Assembly: GCA_002319885.1 (NCBI GenBank)
Contig: DCFT01000032.1
Coordinates: 3,655 to 43,186 of the forward strand
Length of the DNA stretch: 39,532 nt
Direction: 5' to 3'
Source: Bacteroidales bacterium UBA1797
GTDB lineage: Bacteria > Bacteroidota > Bacteroidia > Bacteroidales > VadinHA17
Part shown: positions 7,300 through 16,799 of the stretch, piece after piece
Position numbering within the stretch: position 1 is the stretch's first letter
How the letters are laid out: the number at the start of each line of letters is the position of its first letter
The notes under the pieces: generated by a model
What the model saw: only the letters and a program-made list of their open reading frames with translations
What the model was told of the DNA's origin: nothing
The model's database searches: none
Translations under genes and position numbers: made by a program

Positions 7300-8808
7300 A
7301 TGTCACAGAATACCGGGAAAATCAGCCAGATCATAGGACCAGTGGTTGATGTTACTTTTGAAAAACAAGGCCTTGAAATGCCTGATATCTACGATGCCCT
7401 CGAAATTAAAAGAGATGATGGCTCTTTGCTCGTTGTGGAGTGTGAGCAACACATTGGAGAGAGAACGGTACGTACAATTGCAATGGATTCTACAGACGGT
7501 CTTCGCAGAGGAATGGAGGTAGTAGCAACCGGTCTGCCAATTACAATGCCTATAGGAGAACAGATAAAGGGCCGGTTGATGAATGTTACCGGTGAAGCTA
7601 TTGATGGTATAGGATTTCTTGACAAGAAGGGCGGATATCCTATTCACAGGAAACCACCAAAATATGAGGATCTTTCAACTGAAAAAGAGGTTCTTTATAC
7701 AGGGATTAAAGTAATTGACCTGATCGAGCCCTATTCAAAAGGTGGTAAAATTGGTTTGTTTGGAGGTGCTGGAGTTGGAAAAACAGTTGTAATCCTTGAA
7801 CTGATTAATAATATAGCGAAAGCATATTCCGGATTATCTGTGTTTGCAGGAGTCGGTGAAAGAACCAGGGAAGGAAATGATCTTCTCAGGGATATGCTTG
7901 AAGCCGGTGTAATTACGTATGGTAAAAAATTTCTCGAGAATATGAAATCCGGTGGATGGGATTTATCCACGGTAGATAAAGAAGCTATTAAAGAATCAAA
8001 GCTAGCTCTGGTGTTCGGACAGATGAACGAACCTCCGGGAGCAAGAGCCAGAGTAGCATTATCGGGTCTTTCAGTTGCGGAACATTTCAGGGATGGAGAT
8101 GGGAAAAGCGGAGGAAGGGATATCCTGTTTTTTATGGATAATGTCTTCAGGTTTACCCAGGCCGGATCTGAAGTGTCAGCTCTTCTTGGAAGGATGCCTT
8201 CTGCAGTTGGTTACCAGCCGACACTTGCTACTGAAATGGGTATAATGCAGGAAAGAATTACCTCTACAAAACATGGATCAATTACCTCGGTTCAGGCAGT
8301 TTATGTGCCTGCAGATGACCTCACTGATCCTGCACCTGCCACAACATTTTCACACCTCGATGCTGTTACTGTTCTCAGCAGGAAGATTTCAGAGCTTGGT
8401 ATTTACCCTGCCGTTGACCCGCTTGATTCCACATCAAGAATACTTACAGCTGAAATCGTTGGTGAAGCTCATTATAACTGTGCTCAAAGAGTAAAAGAAT
8501 TATTGCAACGGTATAATGAATTGCAGGATATTATTGCAATTCTTGGTATGGATGAACTTTCTGAAGAAGATAAACTTGTTGTTCACAGAGCCAGGCGTGT
8601 TCAGAGATTTCTTTCTCAACCATTCACCGTTGCTGAATCATTTACAGGGATCAAAGGAGCACTCGTTTCAATTGAAGATACAATTAAGGGATTCAATATG
8701 ATAATGGATGGTAAAGTAGATCAGTATCCCGAATCAGCGTTTATGCTTGTTGGTACCATAGAAGACGCAATCGAAAAAGGTGAAAAGATCCTCGCTCAGT
8801 CAAAATAA
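7300..8808 (+). CDS. atpD: F1F0 ATP synthase subunit beta (catalytic)
   Basis: This is the 502-residue catalytic subunit of F1. The P-loop is GGAGVGKT (155-162). The catalytic glutamate is E187 in GVGERTREGNDLL. The signature SALLGRMPSAVGYQPTLATE and the segment VYVPADDLTDPAPATTFSH are intact. The family usually has about 465-505 residues, and Bacteroidota are at the upper end because of an insertion near 200-225 (KKFLENMKSGGWDLSTVDKE), also seen here. It follows the prenyl synthase by 66 bases, and atpC comes 39 bases later. Confidence 0.98.
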   Translation: MSQNTGKISQIIGPVVDVTFEKQGLEMPDIYDALEIKRDDGSLLVVECEQHIGERTVRTIAMDSTDGLRRGMEVVATGLPITMPIGEQIKGRLMNVTGEAIDGIGFLDKKGGYPIHRKPPKYEDLSTEKEVLYTGIKVIDLIEPYSKGGKIGLFGGAGVGKTVVILELINNIAKAYSGLSVFAGVGERTREGNDLLRDMLEAGVITYGKKFLENMKSGGWDLSTVDKEAIKESKLALVFGQMNEPPGARARVALSGLSVAEHFRDGDGKSGGRDILFFMDNVFRFTQAGSEVSALLGRMPSAVGYQPTLATEMGIMQERITSTKHGSITSVQAVYVPADDLTDPAPATTFSHLDAVTVLSRKISELGIYPAVDPLDSTSRILTAEIVGEAHYNCAQRVKELLQRYNELQDIIAILGMDELSEEDKLVVHRARRVQRFLSQPFTVAESFTGIKGALVSIEDTIKGFNMIMDGKVDQYPESAFMLVGTIEDAIEKGEKILAQSK

Positions 8809-8847
8809 TTTGCTGTTCGGGAAACTTCTGTTTATTAATAATTTGAG

Positions 8848-9093
8848 ATGAAAATAGAGATTGTCACTCCCGACAAGAAGATTTTTGACGGGGAAATTAA
8901 ATCGGTCAGGGTTCCCGGAAAAAAAGGATCTTTTCAGGTATTGAAAGACCACGCACCCATTATCTCTACCCTGGAAAACGGTACAGTCAGAATTGTTGAC
9001 CAGGAAAATAATGAAATTAATTACGAGATAAGCGGAGGAATAATTGAAGTAAAAGCAAACAAAATTATCCTTCTTGCTGATTCCGTTAGATAA
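8848..9093 (+). CDS. atpC: F1F0 ATP synthase subunit epsilon, short form
   Basis: This 81-residue protein contains only the N-terminal beta-sandwich (MKIEIVTPDKKIFDGEIKSV, then GSFQVLKDHAPIISTLENG). The helical hairpin that makes up the C-terminal third of the E. coli protein (about 138 residues) is absent. That hairpin inhibits ATP hydrolysis in other bacteria. Short epsilon subunits are known in the Bacteroidota/Chlorobiota lineage, so this is probably normal and not a broken gene. It ends 10 bases before the preferred start of the decarboxylase gene. Confidence 0.95.
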   Translation: MKIEIVTPDKKIFDGEIKSVRVPGKKGSFQVLKDHAPIISTLENGTVRIVDQENNEINYEISGGIIEVKANKIILLADSVR

Positions 9094-9103
9094 GCAGCAG
9101 CAG

Positions 9104-10522
9104 ATGACCCCTGACGAATTTCGAAAACATGCCCATGAGCTGGTTGAATGGATGGCTGGTTATATGGAAAATGTTGAAAACCTGCCTGTAAAATCATCAG
9201 TAAAGCCGGGCGAAATATTCGATAAAATTCCTGATACACCACCACTGCATCCGGAATCATTCGATTCCCTGATGAAGGATTTCAATGAGATCATCATGCC
9301 GGGAATAACTCACTGGCAAAGTCCTAACTTTTTTGCATATTTCCCTGCAAACAACAGCCCGGCTTCAGTTCTGGCTGAAATGATGATTGCAGCTCTTGGC
9401 GCCCAATGCATGATATGGGAAACCTCTCCTGCCGCAGCAGAACTCGAAGAAAAAATGATGATCTGGTTAAGGAAACTCATCAATCTGCCCGGTGAATTTG
9501 AAGGTGTAATACAGGATTCAGCATCCACAGCAACACTTTCCGCTATTCTTACCGCCCGTGAGAAAACTACCGGGTTTTCATCCAATACCGACGGTCTTGA
9601 AAAATCAGGAAACCTGAGAGTATATTGTTCTGAACAAACTCATTCCTCAGTTGAAAAGGCTGTTAAAATAAGCGGAATAGGCAGAAAAAATCTTGTTAAG
9701 ATACCTGTAAGAAAAGATTTTTCAATGGATCCGGAAAAACTGAGAGAAGCGATCCTTGTTGATAAAAAGGATAATCTTATCGCCTGTTGTGTGGTTGCTA
9801 CTCTGGGTACAACAGGCACTACAGCTGTTGACCCTTTAAGGGCTATAGGAGAGATCTGTCGCGAAAATGATATATGGCTCCATGTTGATGCTGCAATGGC
9901 CGGTACAGCGTTAATTTTGCCTGAATTTCAATGGATGCTTGAAGGGAAAGAATTTATCGACAGTTTTGTTTTTAATCCCCATAAATGGATGTTTACTAAT
10001 TTTGACTGTACTGCATATTTTGTAAAAGATGCTTCAAGTCTTATTAAAACATTTGAGATTCTCCCTGAATATCTGAAAACACGAACCAGAGGGAAAGTGA
10101 ATGATTATCGCGATTGGGGCGTTCCCCTCGGAAGAAGATTCAGAGCATTAAAACTTTGGAGCGTAATCAGAACGTATGGCATAGAAGGCCTTCGCGATAC
10201 AGTAAGAAATCATATAGCTATTGCTGCGAAACTTTCGGAGATGATCTCCGTAGAAACTGATTTTGAAATACTTGCCCCTGTTATAATAAGTGTTGTCTGT
10301 TTCAGGTTTATCCCTGCCGGGTATACTGAAGATCAGATAAATATAATAAATGAAAAACTGAATCACCAACTTAATGATTCGGGGAAATTATACCTGAGTC
10401 ATACTGTCTTAAATGGCAGATATACTCTCAGGATGGTTACTGCGCAAACAAATGTTACTATCGGACATGTTCAAAAAGCCTGGTTTCTGATAAGGGAAAC
10501 AGCCAGAAAACTTATCTCCTGA
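9104..10522 (+). CDS. PLP-dependent group II decarboxylase, aromatic-L-amino-acid type
   Basis: This 472-residue fold-type I PLP enzyme probably decarboxylates an aromatic amino acid (Trp, Tyr, Phe or DOPA) to the amine. It shows the full group II layout: HWQSPNFFAYFPANNSPAS, the PLP-contact segment QDSASTATLSAILTAREK, HVDAAMAG with the Asp that binds the pyridine nitrogen, the Schiff-base lysine K294 in NPHKWMFTNFDC, and DYRDWGVPLGRRFRALKLW. The last motif is typical of animal, plant and bacterial aromatic decarboxylases. The frame is open to a TTG at 9074 inside atpC, but the ATG at 9104 gives the usual N-terminus (MTPDEFRKHAHELVEWMA). It follows atpC by 10 bases and is probably cotranscribed with the ATP synthase. 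The exact substrate cannot be read from the sequence. Confidence 0.9.
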   Translation: MTPDEFRKHAHELVEWMAGYMENVENLPVKSSVKPGEIFDKIPDTPPLHPESFDSLMKDFNEIIMPGITHWQSPNFFAYFPANNSPASVLAEMMIAALGAQCMIWETSPAAAELEEKMMIWLRKLINLPGEFEGVIQDSASTATLSAILTAREKTTGFSSNTDGLEKSGNLRVYCSEQTHSSVEKAVKISGIGRKNLVKIPVRKDFSMDPEKLREAILVDKKDNLIACCVVATLGTTGTTAVDPLRAIGEICRENDIWLHVDAAMAGTALILPEFQWMLEGKEFIDSFVFNPHKWMFTNFDCTAYFVKDASSLIKTFEILPEYLKTRTRGKVNDYRDWGVPLGRRFRALKLWSVIRTYGIEGLRDTVRNHIAIAAKLSEMISVETDFEILAPVIISVVCFRFIPAGYTEDQINIINEKLNHQLNDSGKLYLSHTVLNGRYTLRMVTAQTNVTIGHVQKAWFLIRETARKLIS

Positions 10523-10531
10523 CCCGGTCAG
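10519..10531. terminator. Short palindrome carrying both convergent stop codons
   Basis: CTGACC and GGTCAG flank a single C. The palindrome contains the TGA stop of the decarboxylase on the plus strand (10520-10522) and the TGA stop of the minus-strand gene (10528-10530). On the plus strand it is followed by ATCCGTCTTTTT. As RNA only about 5 bp with a three-base loop can form, so it is at best a weak bidirectional terminator. Confidence 0.3.
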
Positions 10532-13449
10532 ATCCGTCTTTTTCCGATAGTCATACCGAATAAGTCTATATTGAACAGGAACTCAAAGGAGGGTGATTCA
10601 TAGACACTCTTCCATGCTGCCTGAACTCCGCCCGAGATCATGAACGGGATCCTGAGGAGATGAAAATCTGCAAGCAATTCAACGCCAAACGACTTGAAGG
10701 ATGCTTTCTCATGGTTGAGGTAGAGCGGATCCTCAGGATAACTGAAAAGATGCGTCAGCCCACTGGCCGTGTATTCGTAAAACGACTTGCCTGGCCCGGT
10801 AGCATAATCATAAAACAACCCTGTCCGGATCCTTTTTAGGTAAAGAAAGCTGGCAACATTGAAATCGGGATAAACAAGAGGCAAAACATAGTCAACAGAA
10901 AGAAATTGAATTTCCGTTGAAATAAGATTAGTATAACCCCGGGGAAATGAGGTGAAATTCAGAAATAAGTACTTCCGGGGATTCTGTTTTTCAGTTTGTA
11001 ACCTGATTTTAATACTATTGTTAGGGAGTATTCCAGGGAAATAAAATGCTGTTTTTAGCGAGATTGTTGATCCATAGATCGTCTTGTCAAAAGGTGCAAA
11101 ACGATAATTAAAGTCTATTATCTGAGCCCACATCGGATATATATCACGGATTGCCGAACGATAGTAGTTTGAAAAATAGACTCTTCCGGTTACAATAGTC
11201 TGCCCGTAATCATACATATTTTTATCAGGCAGATAAATGTAATTATTCAGGTAATCCATAGAAAGTGAAGGTTGAAAAAACTCTGAGAATCTTCCTGATG
11301 AGACCTGAAGCGGTAAAGAAATAGTATTTAAAAAACCAATACCCTGCTTGATATCAGAAGGATTGGAGACGGTTTCTCCCATCTTACTTATTTGTGGAAC
11401 TGTCCCATAGTCGAGCTGTGATTCAATTACAGGGTACCATCCTTTCCAGGTAATACGTGAATGAATGACATTTCGTCTATCGGCCGAATATTCATAACCG
11501 ATTGTTGAGATAAGTGTACTTAATGTATTCTGTGTCATCAAAGAAACACCTGGCCTGATACTGGCAGGATCGGCTTTGACTTCTTCAATGTCTGCATAAA
11601 AAGGCATCCAGCTGTGAAATCTGAAAAGATGCTCCCATTTTCTGTAAGGAACAGGAGAGTAAAACGTGCTGCTATCTGTATTACCTGCCGGAGGTTTAAT
11701 ATCAAACCTGTTTATAAGAAAGGACGAGGAATTTTTCTCGTCTACAGATGGCAAGGATGTTTTTGGGAAGGCAGTTAAGCCTATGTTGTTTCCGGATAAT
11801 GAATAATCACTGAAGATGAGTTTGTTGTAACCGTTACTTACATCAACAGTTCCATATCTGGAATTGGACAGTCTGACTATTTTTTTATCAGGAGCCCTGA
11901 GATAAATGTTATCAGTCCCTGATGAGGAGCTTATGAAATAAAGAGAATCATTTCTAAGGAATGATGACTGAAGGTTATTCCTGGCCGCCTCAATAAGCGT
12001 TTCCCATTCATGATTATCAGGTTTGAACGACATAATTCCTTCTCCGTCTTCGGATAAGAAAATTGTTGTTATTTTCGCTCCGTTTTCAGACCATTGCGGA
12101 TGCTGGAGATAAACATTGCCTGGTGTATGAACAGATTCAATTACAGCTCCGGTTTCAGAATCAATAATGATCAGGTTATTTTTATTGGAAACAGTATTTT
12201 CAATGGCAGCGATTTTTCTTCCGTCGGGAGATATTGATGCGGCAAGATATCTCGTCTTTCTGCTAAGCTTTTTGACCCTATTTGTTTTTAAATCCAGAAG
12301 TTTAATAACCGAATATTCCCTGTTTTCCCATCTCAGGTCCGATTCTGTCTCAACCCATACTAATCTGTTTCTGGCATAAGAGAGAAATAATGGATATACC
12401 TGCCCCGGAACAAAAATTCTTTTTTCCGTTTTTCTGACAGGATTTATGAGTACAAAAGATGAAGGGTATGATAATGAACTTTTTATTGCAATAATACTAT
12501 CCGTACCTGCAAAAACAGGAGATGTATAATTAATATATTTCCCATGTTTGTCGGGATTTACTCCTTCATAATTCGCAGGGCTGTTTCTGATAATTTCCCT
12601 TGTCCAGATATTCTTTAAAGTATCAGCTGTCTCTATCCAGAGAGATTTTTTTCGCAGGCCGGAACTTCTTGATAGGCTTATGTTAACCGGATTAAGAGTA
12701 AATGGTTGTTCAGCAGTATATTTAAGCACTTTATTCCATATCTGCGGATCATTTTTTGTCAGAGCCCAGGTCACCATCTGAAAACCCGATTCGTAAATAT
12801 CAGGAATAAAAACTTTATATGAACCATTGAGGATTTTATCATAAGTGAGTTTTCTCTTGTTTTCAACTATCAGTGCTTTAAGCTGTTTCTGAAATGAAGG
12901 ATCGCGTCCCCGGCCAGATTTAGTAAGTGCAGATTCGGCAAAAACCGCATCACCTTCGAGGAACCAGGAAGGAAGAAGAGAAGCAACAATTCCGGTAAAC
13001 TGCTCTCCAAAAAACAGCGACATAACTTTAGAAAAGCCCTGGTTTAAGGATTCCATCTGACGGACATGGGTTAGTTCATGAACTGTCAGTTGTGTTACAG
13101 CAGAAAGTGGAAGAGAGTTCTGATCAGGTGTAGGATATAGTTCCATACGTCTGGGAGCCCATGATACATAACCATTTGACTGGATGGTAAAATTATGTAT
13201 GACAACAGGCAGGGTAAATTTCTTTTCGGGGAAGAGTGATCCGAGTTTTGAGTATGATTCCTCAAGTGATTTTGCATAAGAAATTCCCCAGGAACTATAA
13301 TTCTCAGGGTAGATGACTGTAAATCTGCCAGTTTTTATCTGCATCCATTTTATAGATGCCGGATCCTGACCAGTCTCGTAATATTGTGCTGAAACGGCTA
13401 TAAATGAGGAAAGTAAAAAGTAAAATATTAATATTTGCCTGTATCTCAT
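10528..13449 (-). CDS. Secreted metallopeptidase-like protein with beta-propeller and C-terminal barrel-like domain
   Basis: This protein has 973 residues from ATG 13449; an ATG three codons upstream is also possible. A signal peptide (MRYRQILIFYFLLSSFIAVS) is followed by a peptidase MA/gluzincin-like domain: zinc motif HELTH (H124, E125, H128) and a likely third ligand E165 in PSWFLEGDA. Residues about 290-580 show TolB/WD40-like propeller repeats (ISPDGRKIAAIEN, HPQWSENGAKITTI). From about 620 the alternating aromatic strands (SFPRGYTNLISTEIQFLS, FLYLKRIRTGLFYDYATG) suggest an outer-membrane beta-barrel. The protein may act on or bind proteins at the outer membrane. Convergent with the decarboxylase and divergent from the DUF2723 gene. 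Substrate unknown; the barrel is an inference. Confidence 0.75.
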   Translation of the reverse strand: MRYRQILIFYFLLSSFIAVSAQYYETGQDPASIKWMQIKTGRFTVIYPENYSSWGISYAKSLEESYSKLGSLFPEKKFTLPVVIHNFTIQSNGYVSWAPRRMELYPTPDQNSLPLSAVTQLTVHELTHVRQMESLNQGFSKVMSLFFGEQFTGIVASLLPSWFLEGDAVFAESALTKSGRGRDPSFQKQLKALIVENKRKLTYDKILNGSYKVFIPDIYESGFQMVTWALTKNDPQIWNKVLKYTAEQPFTLNPVNISLSRSSGLRKKSLWIETADTLKNIWTREIIRNSPANYEGVNPDKHGKYINYTSPVFAGTDSIIAIKSSLSYPSSFVLINPVRKTEKRIFVPGQVYPLFLSYARNRLVWVETESDLRWENREYSVIKLLDLKTNRVKKLSRKTRYLAASISPDGRKIAAIENTVSNKNNLIIIDSETGAVIESVHTPGNVYLQHPQWSENGAKITTIFLSEDGEGIMSFKPDNHEWETLIEAARNNLQSSFLRNDSLYFISSSSGTDNIYLRAPDKKIVRLSNSRYGTVDVSNGYNKLIFSDYSLSGNNIGLTAFPKTSLPSVDEKNSSSFLINRFDIKPPAGNTDSSTFYSPVPYRKWEHLFRFHSWMPFYADIEEVKADPASIRPGVSLMTQNTLSTLISTIGYEYSADRRNVIHSRITWKGWYPVIESQLDYGTVPQISKMGETVSNPSDIKQGIGFLNTISLPLQVSSGRFSEFFQPSLSMDYLNNYIYLPDKNMYDYGQTIVTGRVYFSNYYRSAIRDIYPMWAQIIDFNYRFAPFDKTIYGSTISLKTAFYFPGILPNNSIKIRLQTEKQNPRKYLFLNFTSFPRGYTNLISTEIQFLSVDYVLPLVYPDFNVASFLYLKRIRTGLFYDYATGPGKSFYEYTASGLTHLFSYPEDPLYLNHEKASFKSFGVELLADFHLLRIPFMISGGVQAAWKSVYESPSFEFLFNIDLFGMTIGKRRI

Positions 13450-13465
13450 GAAAAGCAATATAGTT

Positions 13466-13482
13466 CAAAAATAGCAAATTTA
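13466..13482 (-). promoter_or_regulatory. Overlapping -7-like boxes for the minus-strand peptidase-like gene
   Basis: Read on the minus strand, TATTTTTG (13473-13466) and TAAATTTG (13482-13475) both fit TAnnTTTG, 16-26 bases before the start codon at 13449. No TTTG is seen 19-21 bases further upstream, so the promoter call is tentative. Confidence 0.3.
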
Positions 13483-13576
13483 GTGAATGGTAACCAGTTA
13501 GCTGTACTATGAAAAAAATAAGTATTTTCGTTCTCTGAATTAAATGGATATTTTCTGAAAATAAAGATATGAAGGA

Positions 13577-16500
13577 ATGAAGAAGTACAGGCTGATAAAT
13601 AACATCTCAGGTTGGGCAGTGTTTATAGTTGCAGCAATTACATACCTGTCGACAATAGAGCCTACTGCAAGCCTTTGGGATTGCGGTGAATTCATAGCTT
13701 CCTGTTTTAAACTTGAAGTCGGGCATCCTCCTGGAAATCCTGTCTTCATGATAATGGGAAGGTTTTTCACCCTTTTTGCCGGAGGTAATATTTCAAAAGT
13801 TTCAGCCATGGTCAATTCGATGTCAGCTCTGGCAAGTGCATTTACCATCCTTTTTCTCTTCTGGACTATTACCCATCTGGCAAGAAAGATCATGATCAAG
13901 AATGAAAACCAGTATAATACCGGACGAATAGTTGCAGTTATGGCTGCCGGCGCAGTAGGAGCAATAGCTTATTCCTTTTCTGACTCATTCTGGTTTTCAG
14001 CAGTTGAGGGTGAAGTATATGCATCATCCGCTTTCTTCACAGCACTCGTTTTCTGGGCAATCCTCAAATGGGAGGATGTAGCCGGCGAAGAACACGCTGA
14101 CAAGTGGATAATTCTTATCGCTTTCCTGATGGGACTTTCAATAGGTGTTCATCTTTTAAACCTACTGACGCTTCCCGGGATAGTGCTCGTGTATTATTTT
14201 AAGAAGTTCGAATTTTCATGGAAAGGATTCTTAATATCATTGGTAACTTCAATAGTCCTTCTTTCATTATTGATGTATGGAATAATGCCGGGGATTGTAA
14301 AAGTTTCATCAAAATTTGACTGGTTTTTTGTAAACACACTTGGTCTTCCGTCAAATAGCGGGATGATTTTCCATATGATCCTTGTAGCCATCTTGTTTAT
14401 ATTTGCAGTAAAATTCTCCTTTTCATCTGAGGACAGGGTAAAAAACGGAGTCCTGGCCATAGCTGCTCTCTTTTTCACAGGAATCTGGGTAATCTCAGGC
14501 TCCTCGTTTCTCAATATAGTTGCACTTCTGATGATATCAGGCGCTGTATGGTATATAGCAGGGAAAAGCAGAACTATCCTTAATACTTTGCTGACGGCAA
14601 TAATGGTAATCCTGATTGGTTATTCCGCGAATGCTATTATTGTGATCAGGTCAGCTGCGGGTACGCCATTAAATGAAAACAACCCGTCAAATCCTTTTAA
14701 CCTGCTCTACTTTCTTAACCGGGAACAGTATGGTGAACGGCCACTTTTTAAAGGGCCTTATTATAATGCTCCTGTAACAGATTATAAGGACGGGAAACCC
14801 AAATATGCCCTTGAGAATGGGAAATATATCATAACAGGTCATAACCTTGAACGCATATACGATCCAAGATTTATTACGCTTTTCCCAAGGATGTGGAGCG
14901 ACCAGGCTGATCATCAGGAAGTATACCGGCAATGGGGAAGGGTTAAGGGAATACCGGTTCAGGTTGAGGACCAGGCGGGAGAGAAAAAGGTCGTTAAGAA
15001 ACCTACATTCGGAGAAAATCTCCGGTTTATGTTCTCCTATCAGTTTGGGTACATGTATTTCAGATATTTTATGTGGAATTTTTCAGGGAAACAAAATGAT
15101 ACTCAGGGAACCGGAGGTACTGTCAACGGAAACTGGATAACGGGAATTAAGTTTCTGGATGAACCAAGAGTTGGAACATCCGACTTACCGGGAGATATGA
15201 AAACCGATCCTTCAAGGAACAGGTATTATCTGTTACCATTTATCCTGGGATTTGTCGGGATGTTTTATCATCTGAACCGTGATAACAAGAATTGGGGAAT
15301 AATTCTTTTGCTGTTTATTATGACCGGTATAGCAATCGTTGTTTACCTGAATCAGTATCCTAACCAGCCGCGCGAAAGAGATTATGCTTATGCCGGATCA
15401 TTTTACTTCTTTTCAGTATGGATAGGGCTTGGAGTTCTTGCTCTCTTTGAAGGCTTATCAAAACTTATCAGTGAAAAGATTGCCGCTCCTGTTGCCGGTA
15501 TATTATGTTTTGTTGCAGTGCCGGCTCTTATGGGTGCAGAAAACTGGGACGATCACGACAGATCGGGTCGATACCTGACCCGTGATGTTGCTTTCGACTA
15601 TCTTAATTCATGTGCACCTGATGCTATTCTTTTTACAAACGGAGATAATGACACTTTCCCTTTATGGTACGCTCAGGAGGTCGAAAATAAAAGGACAGAT
15701 ATCCGTGTATGCAATCTGATGCTCCTTAATACCGACTGGTATATAAATCAGATGAAATGCAGAACATACGGATCAGCTCCTCTGCCTGTTTCTTTGTCTG
15801 TTCAAAAATATTACGATGGGATTAATAATCAGATTTTTATTGTTGAAAAAACAAAGGATCCCGTCGATATTTCAACAATAATAGATTTTGTTAAAAGCGA
15901 TAATAAAGCGACGAAAATTCAGGTTTCCTCAACGGAAATACTCGATATTATTCCTTCAAGGACTATCAGGATACCTGTTGACAAGGCAAAAGTACTCGCT
16001 TCAGGGACTGTAAAACCCGAAGATGCAGATAAAATTGTTCCTTATATTGATATAAAACTAAAAGGGAATTCTATACTTAAGAGCCAGCTTATAGTTTTGG
16101 ATATTCTTGCACACAATAATTGGGAACGTCCTGTTTATTTCATTACAGGCTATCAGAATGATGCTTTGGGTCTTGAAGAATATTTTCAATTGGAAGGACT
16201 CGCTTACCGGCTTGTTCCCATAAAATCACAAAATAAAAACTGGTTAGATTACGGTAGGATCGATACTGATATATTGTACGGGAATATGATCAATAAATTT
16301 AAGTGGGGAGGAGCGAACAAGAAAAACGTTGATATAGATTATAATCACCAGCGTACAATTATGGTCATAAAAGCCAGGTTAAATTATGCAAAGCTTGCAA
16401 AAGCCCTATCATCCGAAGGTAAAAATGAAAAAGCTTTAGAAACACTCGATTTTTGCATGAAAGCACTGCCTCTTGACAAGATCCCGTACGATTCATATAT

Positions 16501-16789
16501 GGCAGATATAATAGAAGCTTATTTTACAGCCGGCGCCTCCGATAAAGCTATTGCGATGTCACAGGCACTTTGTGATTATTATTATAAGAGACTCGATTAT
16601 TTCCTGAAGCAAAAGCCATACATTATCAATTCGGCAGAATTTGAAATTCAGTCAGCTATCCAGTATACATCAAGGGTTGCAAATTCATGTAAAACACATG
16701 GTAAGCAGGAGCTGGGAGACGAAATAACCAAAAAACTGGAGGCTTACTACGCAGACTATGTCAAGGTGATACAACCTGCATTAAAATGA
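13577..16789 (+). CDS. DUF2723 multi-pass membrane protein, putative GT-C glycosyltransferase
   Basis: This 1070-residue protein has about a dozen hydrophobic helices in the first 640 residues, then a soluble C-terminal part with helical, TPR-like stretches (KALETLDFCMKALPLDK). The N-terminus has the DUF2723 signature: WDCGEFIAS (D35, E38) in the first loop and GHPPGNP (49-55). DUF2723 is shared with human TMEM260, a protein O-mannosyltransferase, and the loop acids resemble the base of GT-C enzymes that use lipid-linked sugars. A role in envelope protein O-glycosylation is therefore likely but not proven. The ATG is preceded by GAAGGA. Converges with the receiver-domain gene 10 bases downstream. 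Confidence 0.85.
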   Translation: MKKYRLINNISGWAVFIVAAITYLSTIEPTASLWDCGEFIASCFKLEVGHPPGNPVFMIMGRFFTLFAGGNISKVSAMVNSMSALASAFTILFLFWTITHLARKIMIKNENQYNTGRIVAVMAAGAVGAIAYSFSDSFWFSAVEGEVYASSAFFTALVFWAILKWEDVAGEEHADKWIILIAFLMGLSIGVHLLNLLTLPGIVLVYYFKKFEFSWKGFLISLVTSIVLLSLLMYGIMPGIVKVSSKFDWFFVNTLGLPSNSGMIFHMILVAILFIFAVKFSFSSEDRVKNGVLAIAALFFTGIWVISGSSFLNIVALLMISGAVWYIAGKSRTILNTLLTAIMVILIGYSANAIIVIRSAAGTPLNENNPSNPFNLLYFLNREQYGERPLFKGPYYNAPVTDYKDGKPKYALENGKYIITGHNLERIYDPRFITLFPRMWSDQADHQEVYRQWGRVKGIPVQVEDQAGEKKVVKKPTFGENLRFMFSYQFGYMYFRYFMWNFSGKQNDTQGTGGTVNGNWITGIKFLDEPRVGTSDLPGDMKTDPSRNRYYLLPFILGFVGMFYHLNRDNKNWGIILLLFIMTGIAIVVYLNQYPNQPRERDYAYAGSFYFFSVWIGLGVLALFEGLSKLISEKIAAPVAGILCFVAVPALMGAENWDDHDRSGRYLTRDVAFDYLNSCAPDAILFTNGDNDTFPLWYAQEVENKRTDIRVCNLMLLNTDWYINQMKCRTYGSAPLPVSLSVQKYYDGINNQIFIVEKTKDPVDISTIIDFVKSDNKATKIQVSSTEILDIIPSRTIRIPVDKAKVLASGTVKPEDADKIVPYIDIKLKGNSILKSQLIVLDILAHNNWERPVYFITGYQNDALGLEEYFQLEGLAYRLVPIKSQNKNWLDYGRIDTDILYGNMINKFKWGGANKKNVDIDYNHQRTIMVIKARLNYAKLAKALSSEGKNEKALETLDFCMKALPLDKIPYDSYMADIIEAYFTAGASDKAIAMSQALCDYYYKRLDYFLKQKPYIINSAEFEIQSAIQYTSRVANSCKTHGKQELGDEITKKLEAYYADYVKVIQPALK

Positions 16790-16799
16790 AAAGGTAGTA

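Noticed and set aside
9074..9103. Decarboxylase start at the TTG inside atpC
   Set aside because: The ATG at 9104 gives the family-typical N-terminus and avoids the overlap.
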